64,000 bases of DNA from contig OY848925.1 in NCBI GenBank assembly GCA_963693285.1, forward strand, positions 3,140,932-3,204,931, given 5' to 3'. Of this stretch, positions 21,310 through 33,124 are shown in pieces (position 1 is the first letter of the stretch; the number at the start of each line of letters is the position of its first letter). The DNA comes from Xestospongia muta. Lineage: Eukaryota > Porifera > Demospongiae > Haplosclerida > Petrosiidae. The notes beneath the pieces were generated by a model. The model had not been told where the DNA came from and made no database searches. It saw only the letters and a program-made list of their open reading frames with translations. A program made the translations under genes and the position numbers.

Positions 21310-23818
21310 CATAGGTGTATCTAGGCCCGGGCGTACCAGAGCATTGCCCCAGTAAAAATGTTCAAGGAAAATTAAATGGCTTCTGTATGTTTACACTTGT
21401 TAGTTAGTTATTACAACATTACAGCATCCTGGCCATTACATGTACGCACTGCCTACAAAATAATTATTGATTAATGATTATGTAATAAATAATGTAAACA
21501 TGTTGACATTGCACGTGCATGTTGTAAGTAACAGCTGCTATTTGAAGTGTTTGAAGGTGTGTTTCTACTGTGTCAACTGCAAAGTTCAATTGTTTTAAGA
21601 ATGGAAAGTTTTTGGAGTGCAAGTGGTTTTAAAACGGTCCAAGTGATGTTGATGAAGGTAACTAGGTTATTCACTGTGACTATATGTAACTGACAGAATT
21701 TAAACCTTTCTGTTACACATTTACCACACCTGTTAGGTCAACAAGATCTGGAGGAACTAGATGAAGAGTGTGTGACTGATCAGAATGTGCAAACATTGGA
21801 GCAAATGGATAGTGTGTCGTCCTCCAGACATAGCCATTAGTCTGGTACACATAAAGATGATACACAGGCTCAAGCTAGTGCTTGTTCTAGTACTAGCTGC
21901 GGTGATGAGAGAGACAGCAATGCCTTGGTGATGAGAGAGACAGCAAAAAACAAGTATGATAATCCAATACAACCTACTATAAATTTTCCTCCAACTGTGT
22001 TTGGTAAGGCTAGTCGCTTGTTTCAAAAAAGTGGTATGAGCATTTTCGACTTTGCTTGCCGTTTTTTCATCAATAGTCCGGAACCTTCTTTCTCCTCAGT
22101 AGGAGGATTCAGGGACTGGAAGCATGCTACTGGGCAGAAAGGCATGTTAACTACTCACTCCAATGGAAAGTGTCATACCCAGGCAATGGCTTCTTGGAAA
22201 GAGTATGAAACAAGAGTGACCATGGGTGAGTCCATTGGTTGCCAGTTTGATCGTATGGGGTCTAAAGTGATCCATGACAACAAGAAGTATGTCTTGATAA
22301 TTATGGAAGCTGTATTATATTGCACTGAACAAGGCCTTTCCTTACATGGTCATGACGAAAGTGATGATTCTTTGAATCTTGGTAATTTCAGATCACTTGT
22401 ACTAGATCCTTTGCTAACTATATCACAGCAAAAACGACCGACTTACAACTTAATCCTGATCACTTGGTCTTCCAGTGTTATGATGGAGCATCAGTTATGT
22501 CTGGTTGCAATGCAGGTGTTCACAAATTCATAAAGGAGAAACGTCCACAGGCAGTTTATGTTCACTGTTGTGCTCACCGATTGAGCTTGGTGTTGGTGGA
22601 TGTTGCCAAGAGTATTAGAGCAGCATCAGATTTTTTCTCTCATCTTCAAGCTTTATACATATTTCTTTCTGCTTCAAAAAGTCATGAACTATTTCTCTTA
22701 AACCAAAATGCTTTTGGAGGCAGGGAAATTCAATTGAAAAAACTTTCTGACACCAGATGGTCATGCCGTATAGACTCAATCACCGCAATTTTGGCTACTT
22801 ATTCAGCTGTTCTGAAGACTCTTCCATGGAGTCAAATCATTCAACTTTGTTGTTGCACTTGTGGTATTTAAAAAATTTTCAGTGTATCAGCCAATCTCTC
22901 TGACATACTGCAATATGAATCAATACATCTTGCTGCTGCTTCCTTTCTCATTCAGTCAACTATAGATACCTTCAAGGGATTGAGATCTGATGATCATTGG
23001 GGACTTTTATGGGAAGAAATAAATGCATTTGCTAAACACGAACACATTGAGATTCTATCAAAGAATACTCATGGTCAAAGACATCCTCCCTCTACTCTTA
23101 ATGAATATGTTGTAACAGCAGATACGATTGGCTCATGTGATGAAACAGTAAGTTCATCACTTAGCGACCACTACAAGACTTCTGTATATTTTGCTACATT
23201 AGATCTAGTCATAGTTGAGATGAACGAGCAATTTAGTGAAAAGAATTTGAGTCTAATGAAAGCAATAGATCCACTGTGTCCGAAATCAGATTCTCTCTGT
23301 TGTCAAACTAGAACCCTTTCTTGACCAATACCGTGCTTGTCTCTTCTTGATAATTTAGAAAATGAAATCAATACTTTCAAGAACTATTTAAGAAATCGAG
23401 TTGTTGACGATAACACTGGTTCACGAGGGTTACATGGCTTACTAGATTATATAAAGCCTGTGAAAATAGCCTTTCCGATTTTAAGTGCGTGCTTTCAAAT
23501 AGTCCACTACTTCCGTAGAGCGTAGTTTTTCTAGTCTTCGTAGGCTTAAAAGGTACTTACACTTGACCATGACCCAACAAAGACTCGATAGTCTAGCTCT
23601 CTTGTACATAGAGAGAAATCTTACATCCTCATTATGGAACTCTTTGGAAGATTTAGTACTGCAGTTTGCACAGGAGCACAAAAATTCCAGGATAGTACTT
23701 CTATAAACAAAACTGAAACTCCACCTTTTCTTTATAATTATTTATCATTGTAATAACTATTAATAATTATTAATATTTTAATAACCATGAAATTTAATCA
23801 TGCCCTGGTAGTCTTATG
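21310..23818 (+). mobile_element. hAT-type element (TTF-finger class), ~2.5 kb
   Basis: The left end 'cataggtgtatctagg' (21310-21325) pairs with a degraded right end ending 'gccctggtagtcttatg' (about 23802-23818). The same right terminus is better preserved in the related element at 33001-33016 ('cctagatatgcctatg'). The bases outside are ATTCATAG on the left and ATTCATCT on the right, six of eight identical, a plausible decayed 8-base target duplication as expected for hAT elements. It contains one transposase pseudogene. Confidence 0.65.
21601..23706 (+). pseudogene. hAT transposase, TTF-type zinc finger (ZMYM1-like)
   Basis: Exon 1 is 21601-21657 (MESFWSASGFK, donor gtaact). The main frame 21925-22533 has the TTF-type finger region (FSSVGGFRDWKHATGQKG, then HSNGKCHTQAMASWKEY). 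A frameshift near 22470 moves to CYDGASVMSGCNAGVHKF and VYVHCCAHRLSLVLVDVAK (catalytic-region blocks), then LKKLSDTRWSCR at about 22733. Further fragments run to the C-terminal dimerisation region (FSSLRRLKRYLHLTM, QQRLDSLALLYIERN) and the stop TAA at 23704. It is split by a stop near 22872 and shifts near 22470, 23325 and 23520. The order of blocks is that of full-length ZMYM1/DUF4371-type hAT transposases. Confidence 0.8.
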
Positions 23819-24039
23819 ATTCATCTACATTCCACGTGAGATCAAACTCCATCTCCTCTCAATTAAGACCACACGGTCACACATATCTTCAAGGAACAAC
23901 TAAATGTATCTGGCTAAATCGTGAGTTTTCAGAGACTAAAGACACCTCACCTATGTAGCCAATTCTTCCTTGCTATTGTAAGCGTTGTACTTCTTCCAGA
24001 GTAAAGTACTACAGGTATAGTATTAGTATATTCATAATC

Positions 24040-25480
24040 ATCATGTTTCATATCCAGGTTATTGGTCATTGGTCAGGTCTTTTCAAGCCAGCTGGTTTTC
24101 AAAGTTCAGATGGCTGGAATATTCCATTGAAGAGGATAAAGCATATTGCTATGCTTGTCAGTTCTTTTAAAGTTCTGGGAAAGAAAAAGGCATTTACTAC
24201 TAAAGGATTCAATGATTGGAAACATGCATTTGGTACATGTATATTAAATATTTACATTTGTTGACTATACATAATTATACATTTAGACAAAACCTCTAAT
24301 GGTAAGGAATGTGGAGTCCTCAATACTCATGATTCTTGTTCTACTCATAAAGAAGCTACGAGTTAGTGGTTGAGCTATATCAAATCAAAGGATAATGGTT
24401 CAGTGATTGTGTACAACTATCATCATCCTACAATAAAACAGTTGAAGTAAATCACTATTACATTCAAACATTTGCTGAAATTATACTGTTTTGTGCCACT
24501 CATGAGGATATGACTGCTATCACCAAAGGTGTTTTCCTATCTGTACTGGTTTGGTTTGATGATTTGGGAGCTGAAAATATCACAAAATCTATTGTTAGTC
24601 ATGTTCAAAAAGCTTTGACACTTTCTTTAAATGACTGTTTAACCTCTACTTTTGATAGTGCCTCTACTATGAGTGGGTCAATTAGTGGAGTACAGGTAAG
24701 GCTAAAAGATCATAATCCTCGTATATTATATACCTATTGCTTTAATCATGTACTCAATTTGTGTTCAGTAGGCAAGATAAAATCTGTAGACAATGCTAGC
24801 TTTTTCTTTGAAATACACAGGGCTTGACTTAGGTAAGGCCTGTACCCTAGTTGCTGCAATTATTAAACAGTTGGAGCAGATAAAAACAGAGGAGGTATTT
24901 CATAAGATGTGTTGTGAAGTTACTGATTTTGCTAGAAATACTGGATGATGATATTCAACCAACTAGGCATAAACGAATCAGAAGACTTCCCGAGTCTTTG
25001 TGTGATAGTATAGTTTATGAAGGTACTGGCAGTGATTTAACAATGTGGAATTGCAAAAAACAATACAAGGAAGTTATTGACAGGAATCTGTCTATAATGA
25101 AGGCTATTCAAGTTCTTACACCTTCGGATAACAACTTCTTTGTTGCAAGTGTCATTGAAACCCTTGCAACTCACTACTCCATAGATATGGAGAAGCTTAG
25201 AGCTAAATTACCTATTGCTGCAAAGGTTGTTCAGATGGCATTGAGAAGTTAAGGGAAAGGATGTCATCAAGAAGGACAGTTTATACAGGACTCAGTGATT
25301 TGTTCCAATAACTGTGGAAGTTTTGAAAATAACTATCACGTTAAGGGTTTCTTCATCAACTTGTGAAAGATCTTTCTCTTGTGTGAGAAGAGTTAAGACT
25401 TTCTTGAGGTCTACTATGTCCACAGACAGATTGAGTGCATTGACAGTTTTGAGTACTGAAAGAGTTAGCTTGTTCTATAG
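24040..25480 (+). pseudogene. Second hAT (TTF-type) transposase
   Basis: 24100-24235 carries a TTF finger start (AYCYACQFF in one frame, KKKAFTTKGFNDWKHAF in another). 24510-24830 carries a region with DLGAENITKSIVSHVQKAL, TFDSASTMSGSISGVQ and YTYCFNHVLNLC. The C-terminal block at 25320-25480 reads LRVSSSTCERSFSCVRRVK and STMSTDRLSALTVLS, the hAT dimerisation motif. It belongs to the same superfamily as the element just upstream but to a distinct subfamily. Multiple stops and shifts; no target duplication identified. A possible right end is near 25586-25622 ('..ttgcctatgcctatgg'). Confidence 0.75.
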
Positions 25481-25499
25481 ACCTTGATGAATTCGGTCA

Positions 25500-26390
25500 A
25501 TTTTTTCCTCCAAACATAATAATAATCACAAAATAAGATTATTTTAAAATTTTAAATGTAAAGGTTAATGAATAATTTGGCTTGGTCCTATCTATTTTAT
25601 CTCATCTTGCCTATGCCTATGGTTATAACTTATACATTTTTTAATGTTATTGTACATTTTAAAATCTTAGTTCTAAAGGTCCTACACCAAACAAGTCAAG
25701 CAATCCATCCACAATTGTTCCTAGCCTGAGTACAAGTATGAATATGTTCTAATTTTTTGAAACATTACTTTACCACATTTGGGTAAAAATTATACCAAAA
25801 AACGTAAAATTTATTTTCAAGCATTGTTAGCCACAGATAATGACTCCGAGTGGGACATTGAAGAACTATAATGCTGTTATTGATTGATTGATTGATTGAT
25901 TTCCATTATTTATTAATCATTCCTGTTATTAATTTTATTTATTGCTGGTTTATGCAAATACGGGAAATTAAACAGTGGAGACCAGTACTCAATGCCATAC
26001 ACAGCAGATAGATGCTGTCAAGACAGGAATTTAGACGAAGGTCATCACAACTAACGTATTACTAGTGCCCCATTACGCCAATAGATGGTAACTACAGCGA
26101 GAACATGCTACCAACGTCAATAACCTCTCCACAAGCACATATTTTAACATAGCCAGAAACGTAGATTAGGAGAGCAATTGAGCAATTGCTGTGTTACTTT
26201 TATCAAGTGTTAGGAAATTGTCTTTTATATATAATAGTAAGATAATAACATGAATCTTCCTCTAGTAGCTTTTAATGCAGCTCTATTCTTTTGTGTTTAT
26301 AGAATGCTTAATATATACTCTAGCTACTGGAAAAAAATTATGTGTCTGCTAAGTACTGTATGAAAGTTTTTTAGTTGATTGTTTGTTGAC
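25500..26390. other. No gene recognised; TTGA microsatellite
   Basis: Contains a (TTGA)n tract at 25880-25902 and a short acidic segment near 25825-25870 (SEWDIEEL then stop) that might be the last exon of something. Otherwise AT-rich and without recognisable coding sequence. Confidence 0.4.
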
Positions 26391-26394
26391 TTAG

Positions 26395-26640
26395 ACCTTA
26401 TGCATGTGATGTCACAGATTGCGCGATAGGGCATCCTCCATTTTGAGTGGTTAGAAAGGAAAATGGTAAAGGTTCCTGCAGATAAAGGAAGGAGTGATAA
26501 ATGGATAGCAGTTGTCAAACTGTCAAATAGAAAACTGGTAACCAAATGAGCACACATGGCTTTGTAGTGCTCACTTTGTAAGAGGGAAAAGTAATGATCC
26601 CTTGAGTATATGTACCCAGCATTTTTAGTTTTGTTTTTAA
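26395..26640 (+). pseudogene. THAP zinc-finger domain fragment
   Basis: Plus-strand reading gives a Cys pair (CDVTDC, about 26405), GRSDKWIAVVKLSNRK (about 26491-26540), CSAHFVRGKSNDPLS (about 26566-26610) and, one frame over, YVPSIF. This is the THAP (C2CH DNA-binding) order: C-x(2-4)-C, F/V-P-x-D-x-x-x-x-x-x-W, C-S-x-H-F and 'DYVPSIF'. Stops at about 26546 and frame changes break it. THAP domains head many animal DNA transposases, notably P and ISL2EU types. The matching transposase core may be the DDE_Tnp_4 relic at 33.1 kb. Confidence 0.7.
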
Positions 26641-27044
26641 TCCTTAAAAATGAAATTCATAATCTGTTTATTTACACAAAGATTAACCACTAACACATGC
26701 TGATCCACATGTATGACTTCACAGTTAGCACCTGTAATAGCACCTGTATTGTGGAGTTTTGCCTTAGTTTCTTTTGAGTGAGTTTTCATCATTTTGTGAA
26801 AAGAAGTCTAAAAGATTTTCGGGGTTCTAGTAATAGCTGCAGTGGTGGTGTACATCCATTAAAAAAAGCATACAATGTTCCAAGAGAAATTAGAGAATTA
26901 AATTATCAAGATGGTTAGGTGTAAATCTAATAACAAAGTAGTTTGAAATTAGAAACTCAATCCACTGCCTTTTTAGTACTTAATTGAAGCATCCAATTGC
27001 ACAATAGCTTTTCACCATTTTCCTTGCTAACCACTCAAATTGGA

Positions 27045-28340
27045 GACAGGGTTGGGGTTAAGCACTTGGTACTTAAATTTCAAGCTAGCTTAAGCACAAA
27101 TAAATGAGTGCTTTGAAGTGCTTTGAGTAAAAATGTTGGCTTAAGTTATTGTGAAGTACTGGTGCTTACAGCATTTTTAACTTTTTTAACACCTTTAAGC
27201 CTTTCATAAGCACTTTAAGCTTTGTATCATAATTTGGTAATTGACATTGTTCAAAGAACACACATGCAAGCAGTGCATTTCATTGTCAATTGTTATGTAT
27301 GCTATAATAATGCCCAGCTGGAACCTGTTAATTAGTGAAAGTATGCATGACCAACTATGTGATCCTGCACATGTCATTTTACAATATGGATACAGCTGCT
27401 AGTGCTTCATCTTCACAAAAAAAATTGCCAAACATTTTGAACACTATGTCCTTCCTGAGGATGTCACTGGTACTTTTAAACCAAAATGTAGACACGGTCC
27501 TGTCTACATATCAGGAGTAGGTAAAGTAACCAGAAACATTTTGAAGAATCAAGAGTTATAGATGCTATGATCTCAAAGTGTTCGAATATCGTTGCAAATG
27601 TAAGAAAATCTACTGTTGCCACTGAAATCCTGGATGGAGTAAATAGACTGTAGACAGAAAACTGAACCAGGTGGAATTCTCAGCTTACAATGATCAATCT
27701 GTTCTTAATGTACCAAAAGATTAAAGTGCCACAACTAACAGCATATGAAAGAAAGACATTAGCTGAATTGGTTGAAATTTTGCTTCCCTTTCTAGATGCA
27801 ACCAAGTTTGTACAAATAGAGAAGTATTCATCAGCAGGTTATATACTACCATGCATGTTTGGTTTACAACCCACCTTGAGGTGATGAATGAGCATGACTC
27901 CAACTTTGTCAGAGCCCTTCAAAACTCTACTAGAATCTAAGGCTATCAAACACTTATCAACTCAGCATTCCTCTGATACTAAGGCTATCAAACACTTATC
28001 AACTCAGCATTCCTCTGATACTAAGGCTATCAAACACTTATCAACTCAGCATTCCTCTGAAGCCGCTCAACTAGAACCTGAAAAAGAAACACCTATTTCT
28101 GCCTTCAATGGTGTTACATTGTAGATTGCACATGAATTTACAATTTTGTTTAAGTGAAGTCTAAACATATGTCAAATAATTGTACATAGTGTGAATAAAA
28201 GAATAGTGTCTTAATGTCCAGTAATTTTAAAGACTTAAGTTAAACTCTGATATGCTTAAGCCATGCTTAAGCACCATAAAAGTACTTGTACTTTTAACTT
28301 AAGTCATAGATCATATGAGTGTGCTTCTGTACACTACATT
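27045..28340 (+). mobile_element. Truncated hAT-type element with internal peptide repeat
   Basis: The left end reads 'cagggttggggttaagcac' (27049), and a truncated second copy of the same first ~60 bases occurs at 28343 in the same orientation. Inside, 27690-27884 encodes VPQLTAYERKTLAELVEIL and LDATKFVQIEKYSSAGYILP, the middle region of hAT transposases ('L-x-x-Y-E-x-x-x-L-x-E-L-x-x-x-L-x-P-F-x-x-A-T'). Upstream is a short exon (MDTAASASSSQKKLPN) and downstream a frame 27888-28124 with a threefold repeat. Stops at 27520 and 27881 and shifts inactivate it. No matching inverted right end was found. Confidence 0.65.
27939..28064 (+). repeat. Three 42-base coding repeats
   Basis: Units start at 27939, 27981 and 28023 and are almost identical. 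Each encodes 14 residues, KAIKHLSTQHSSDT, in one open frame. The near-perfect identity contrasts with the decay around it, so the expansion is recent or conversion is active. Confidence 0.9.
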
Positions 28341-29571
28341 CAGGGTTGGGGTAAAGCATTCCAAGGAACTTAATTCTTAAGCACAAGCACTTGAACAGTT
28401 ACAGATGGTGATGATGTTGATCTAGGGAGTATGCAGGGTTTAGGTAGTGATATATCCACAATACCAGAAGTTAATGTACATATACATGTTGGTGACGTAG
28501 CATGAAGCTCAACCCAGAGAGTAGATGGTCCTGCAGACATAGCTCAAGATAAATCTGAAAAGCCTACTCAACCAGTCGGCTTTGATTTTCAACATAGATG
28601 GTACCAACAGTTTCATGGCTTGAATATTCATGGTTTGAATATTCAAAAGCTTGGATGCTGCTTTTTGTTTCCCATGTACGTTTTTCCGGCATATCAATCC
28701 AGATGATGTTCAGGGACTGAAAACATGCCTCGGGCAAGAAAGAGGTGCTCGCAAATCATTCAACTGGTTATGTTCACACTGAATCCATGACTGCTTGGAA
28801 GGAATACCAGAAGAGAGTGGTGACAGAAAGGTCAATTGGTAAACAGCAAGATGAAATGGGTACCCAAGTCATCTGTGGAAACAGAAAGTATGTAGTTGCC
28901 TTGATGGAGTGGTTTCTGTACTGTTCACAATGGGGAATAGCCCTTCGTGGTCATAATGAAGGCACTAAATCCAGAAAATTTTAAGTCACTTATGATGCTC
29001 ATCTCCTTGACATTGCGAAAAAAAGTCAGAAATCGCTTTAAACATCACAGCAAAAGTGCTACATGGCTTTCACCAAGTCTCTAGAATACATCAAAAGAAG
29101 CTAGCTAATATTTCACACCCATAGCTGACAAAAATAAAACATACAGAAGCAAAAGGGAACAGTTGTCTATTCCCTTCAGGTATGTCCATGGTTTTAAAAT
29201 TGTAGGAAGGTTCATGGTTAAACCTTAGCTTCTGCACTAACAGCTAGAGCACTTGCTGATTATATCCTTCAGAAAATATCTGACTTTAATTTTGACCTTA
29301 ATTACCTGGTTTCACAGAGTTACGACGATGCCTCCATCATGAGTGGCTATAACTCAGGAGTTCAAACCTTCTTGAAGGAAAAGTGTCCTCCCTCAAGCCA
29401 TTTATGTCCACTGCTCTGCTCGTAGACTGAATCTTGTGTTAGTTGATGTGGCAAAACATGTTAAAGAGGCTGTTGATTTTTTGCTCTTTCCAAGCACTAT
29501 ACGTATTCTTCACTACATCTAAATGTCATGGATGCTTCCTTTAAATTCAGAAGGCTAGAGGTGGTAGAGAG

Positions 29572-31942
29572 TAGAGGTGGGCGATACTATCGAATGATTT
29601 CGAGTATAATCGATACTTAAGTAGTATTGATTACTACTTGATACTATGCAATACTCACGAGTATGTTAATGAGTACTGTGCACATGCACACTGGTAACCA
29701 CGTGATAATTCGTGGTGTGAATGTGTCGATTCACTCGATTGCACTTGGTAAACTAAAATACACTATACAGCTGCAGTGCAAACTACAAAAATGGAAGAGG
29801 TTTCATGTAGTTCTCAGCAAGAAAGTGAGGATACTCCTCAACTCAGTCAACTGCAGGTAACAGTTTCAGCAAGCACTAGTGAAGATGCACCTTCTAGAGC
29901 AGGTAGAAAGAGAAAGTACAGAAGCACAATCTGGGATTATTTCTTGAAAGATAACAAAAGTGCTAAGTGCATTAAGTGTGGCTTGTCTTATTCTCACTCA
30001 GAGAAAACTTCAAATTTAATAAAGGTAGATAGCTAAGCAAGTTAGTTCATGTAAGTGTAATCAAGTTAATAATTTGTAGCATCTCCATCATTATCCAAAA
30101 GAGCATGTACAATTCTTAGGTAAACAACAGGCGGAAAAGGCCAACACACCACAGGAAAAGCAGAAGAAAAGTGGAGCTGCTCAACTTACACTTGAACAAA
30201 CTGAACAGTCTAGACTTCCATATCCAAGTAAATAATCAAACTTAACTGACTTGATCATCACATGATGCTATATTATTATATATACTTGCTGGTGAATTTT
30301 ATTTATTTTTTTCCTGAATACATGCAGAAGATTCCAAATGACGTCAAAAAATTGTAAGTGCTCTTCTGGACTTGGTTGTACATGATCTTCAACCTTCATC
30401 AATCATGGAAGACAAAGGGTTTAAATTATTTGTTCGTGTTCTTGACCCAAGATACGATATTCCCAGCTGGCATACTGTTATAAGAAGCATTCTATCAGCT
30501 AAATATGAGTTATCTGTGCACAAACTTCAGACACTTTTGGATGAAGTGGAACACTGCTCTCTGACCACTGACTTTTGGACATCAAGAGGATGAGAAAGTT
30601 TTGTCACTGTGACATGTCATTTTATTGACAAAGAATGGAATTACCTATCTTATGTTCTCAACACATACAACGTGACCACATCACACACAGCTGAGAACAT
30701 AGCCTCTGAGTTGAAGGCAGTCACCAATAAATGGAATATAACTGAGAAGGTGATATGCACTGTTACAGATAATGCATCTAATATGACAGCAGCAGTCAGG
30801 CTCACTCCTTGGAAGCACCTACCTTGCTTTGCACACACTTTAAATCTTATTGTCCAAAATGCAATCAATAGTGATACAGCTTTGGTTGAACTATGCAAGA
30901 GATGTAGGAATATTGTAACTTTTTTCGAGAAGAGTGTTCGAGCAAGTGACAAGTTGAAGGATATACAAAATGAGAGTTGTAGAGATGAGAAAAAGCTTAT
31001 ACAAGAAGTAGAAACAAGATGGAACTCCACTTTTTATATGTTTCAAGCCATTGTTGATGAATACAGAGAAGTAAAGCTTACCCTATGTTTAGTCGATCGC
31101 GAAGATTTATCTAACAGCACTGGTGATGTGGCTGTTCTCAATGAGGCATTGGAACTATTAAAACCCTTTGAGGAAGCTACTCGTGAACTATCATGTGATA
31201 CTTACATTTCATTGTCAAAAGTGATCCATTGGCACGTTCCTTGCAACGCTTGACAAATCTTTCCCAATCATCACTTGACCTAAAGAAGGAGCTTCTAGCA
31301 AACATGGGACGAAGGTTTAATAATATAGAGCGGAATTATATCTTATTGGTAAGTGCTTTGTTGGACACTCGGTTTAAGAAGTTGGCATTTGATCAAGCCT
31401 CAATGTACCAGATTACAGTAGAGAAACTAAGTGGCGAAGTTACATTGGCACAATCAAGGGAAAATTCTGAGCAATCAAGAAGTATGACATGCGGAGACAG
31501 TTGTCAATCATCATTGTTATGGTCTATCGTGGATAGTCACATTACTGAAGCGCAGTCTAGCCTTCAACCATTGCACTCTGTGACCTTAATCAAATCATTT
31601 CTTGATCAGGTCAACTTGCCAAGGAAAGACGATCCTCTTCAATGGTGGAAGACAAATGAAGGATTGTTTATTACCCTTGTTCCTTTCGCAAAGAAGTACT
31701 TATCCATTCCAGCAACTTCCGTTCCGAGTGAAAGGCTCTTTCAAAGGCTGGTCAACTGTTGTCAGAGCGAAGAAGTCGGCTTAAGTCAAAGAATGTTAAC
31801 AAATTCAATGTTTAAAAAATATTTCATAGAAAAATTAATAACTCTTAATTAACCCTGTAAGTAATCAAGTGGTACTCAAATATGTAGCTGAAGTAATCAG
31901 TACTTGTACTTGGTATCAAATTTTTGGTATTGCCCACCACTA
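29572..31942 (+). mobile_element. Nested hAT-Ac type element with perfect 8-base TSD
   Basis: Left end 'tagaggtgggcgata' and right end (inverse) 'tagtggtgggcaata' match at 13 of 15 bases. Both sides carry GTAGAGAG (29564-29571 and 31943-31950), an exact 8-base target duplication, the hallmark length for hAT. Total length 2371 bases. It sits inside the open frame of another hAT transposase. Subterminal sequence is rich in 'agtac/gtact' words on both ends, as often seen where transposase binds. Confidence 0.93.
29791..31852 (+). pseudogene. BED-finger hAT transposase (ZBED-like), nearly intact
   Basis: The ATG at 29791 opens an acidic leader, then a BED zinc finger: TIWDYFLKDNKSAKCIKCG, an intron at about 30025-30080, then HLHHYPKEH. 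Catalytic blocks follow at 30372-31253: LTTDFWTSRG, VTDNASNM, CFAHTLNLIVQNA, VETRWNSTFYM. The C-terminal dimerisation part lies at 31600-31760 (WWKTNEGLFITLVPFAKKYL, SIPATSVPSERLF). Damage is light: one TGA near 30591, one shift near 31230-31250, one shift near 31745 just after SERLF. The protein ends at TAA 31850-31852. BED-type hAT transposases act as nuclear dimers. This copy looks young compared with its host element. Confidence 0.88.
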
Positions 31943-33124
31943 GTAGAGAGATTAGGTTGAAGAAACTGTCTGATACCAGATGGTCTTGTCAGTATGATTC
32001 AATTGTGCCATTCATGGCAACCAATTCAGCAATTCTTGAAACTCTTCAGGAAACAGTTGATAGTTCAGACAGAAACAAGCCTGTTGAAGGCAGTGGAATT
32101 CTATATGGGGTAAAGTCATTCAGTCAGCCTTACCATCTTAATTTATAAAGGTAATGAGATATCTACTAATCTTTCAGATTTGCTCCAAAAGGATTTACTG
32201 GCCTTGGGAGTGCTGCTAGCCTTATCCAAGCAACAATTGACACCTTTGATAGCTGATGCATGGAATCTGTTCTGGGAAGAAGCTTTCGCCTTTGCTAGAC
32301 ACCATGAAATAGAGATAGTTACTCCTAGAAGACGATGACAGAGGCAATCTACTGCTGCTAAGAATGATTATGTAATGACAACTGAGACAATAGGCAATAA
32401 CACTACTTCAAATTCAGCATGAAGTGATAGCTACAAAGTAGATGTATACTTCCCCACTATTGATGTGATCTCATAGAAATGAGGGACAGATTTAGTGACA
32501 TCAACGTATCTTTGATAGATGAAATCAACTGATTGCCAAGTCAAAGAATTTTTTTAAGCTGACTTGTTTATTCTACTTCTTGATCAATACAAGAATGAAA
32601 TTATGTTTTTCCAGGGCATATAGACCCTGTAAAGGAAGCTTTTTCACTTCTGAGAGGGTGCTTAATGGTAGCAATGACCTTTGTTATCTCTACTGCAACT
32701 GTGAATGCTGTTTTTAATCTCTTCGTTCATCTTTTTGTCGCATTAAGATGTACTTGCACTCCACTATGTCTCAGGAAAGGTTGCATAGTTTAGCATTACT
32801 GTCAATATAAAGAAGCCTGTCATTTCGACTTTGGGATTGTCTGGATTAGCTCGTCATAAAGTTTGCTCATAAACACAACAACTCTAAGATATCCCTTCTT
32901 TAAATGAACTTGTGTATGGTTGAGTAAATGTTTAAAATTGTTAATAACTACTAATAATTAATAATGATGAAAAATTAATGAGCCCTAGTACTTTAGAGAC
33001 CCTAGATATGCCTATGACTGGGTCCATGAATGACATGTCAATGCATTATATAGAAGCATTAGTAAAAGAGTCTGTTAGAGTAGAACCATGCAGTATGGAA
33101 GGATTCATTGAGCCCAGATGACCA

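Larger units (their letters stand above)
28343..33016 (+). mobile_element. hAT (TTF-type) element carrying a nested insertion
   Basis: The right terminus 'cctagatatgcctatg' (33001-33016) is the inverse of the left end of the hAT element at 21310. Transposase pieces are the TTF finger (28710-28985: HSTGYVHTESMTAWKEY), ALADYILQKISDFNFDL, SYDDASIMSGYNSGVQTF (29310-29370), then after the inserted element LKKLSDTRWSCQYDS (31950-32000) and a C-terminal block at 32720-32900 (MYLHSTMSQERLHSLALLS). The transposon at 29572-31942 interrupts it between the blocks matching 'GGRE' and 'LKKLSDTRWSC' of the related element. The left end was not found and may be lost near 28.43 kb. Many stops make it a pseudogene. 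Confidence 0.75.

Noticed and set aside
26324..26557. 77-codon minus-strand open frame
   Set aside because: Antisense of the THAP fragment, which shows family motifs on the plus strand.
30650..31030. 126-codon minus-strand open frame
   Set aside because: Antisense shadow of the hAT transposase catalytic region.
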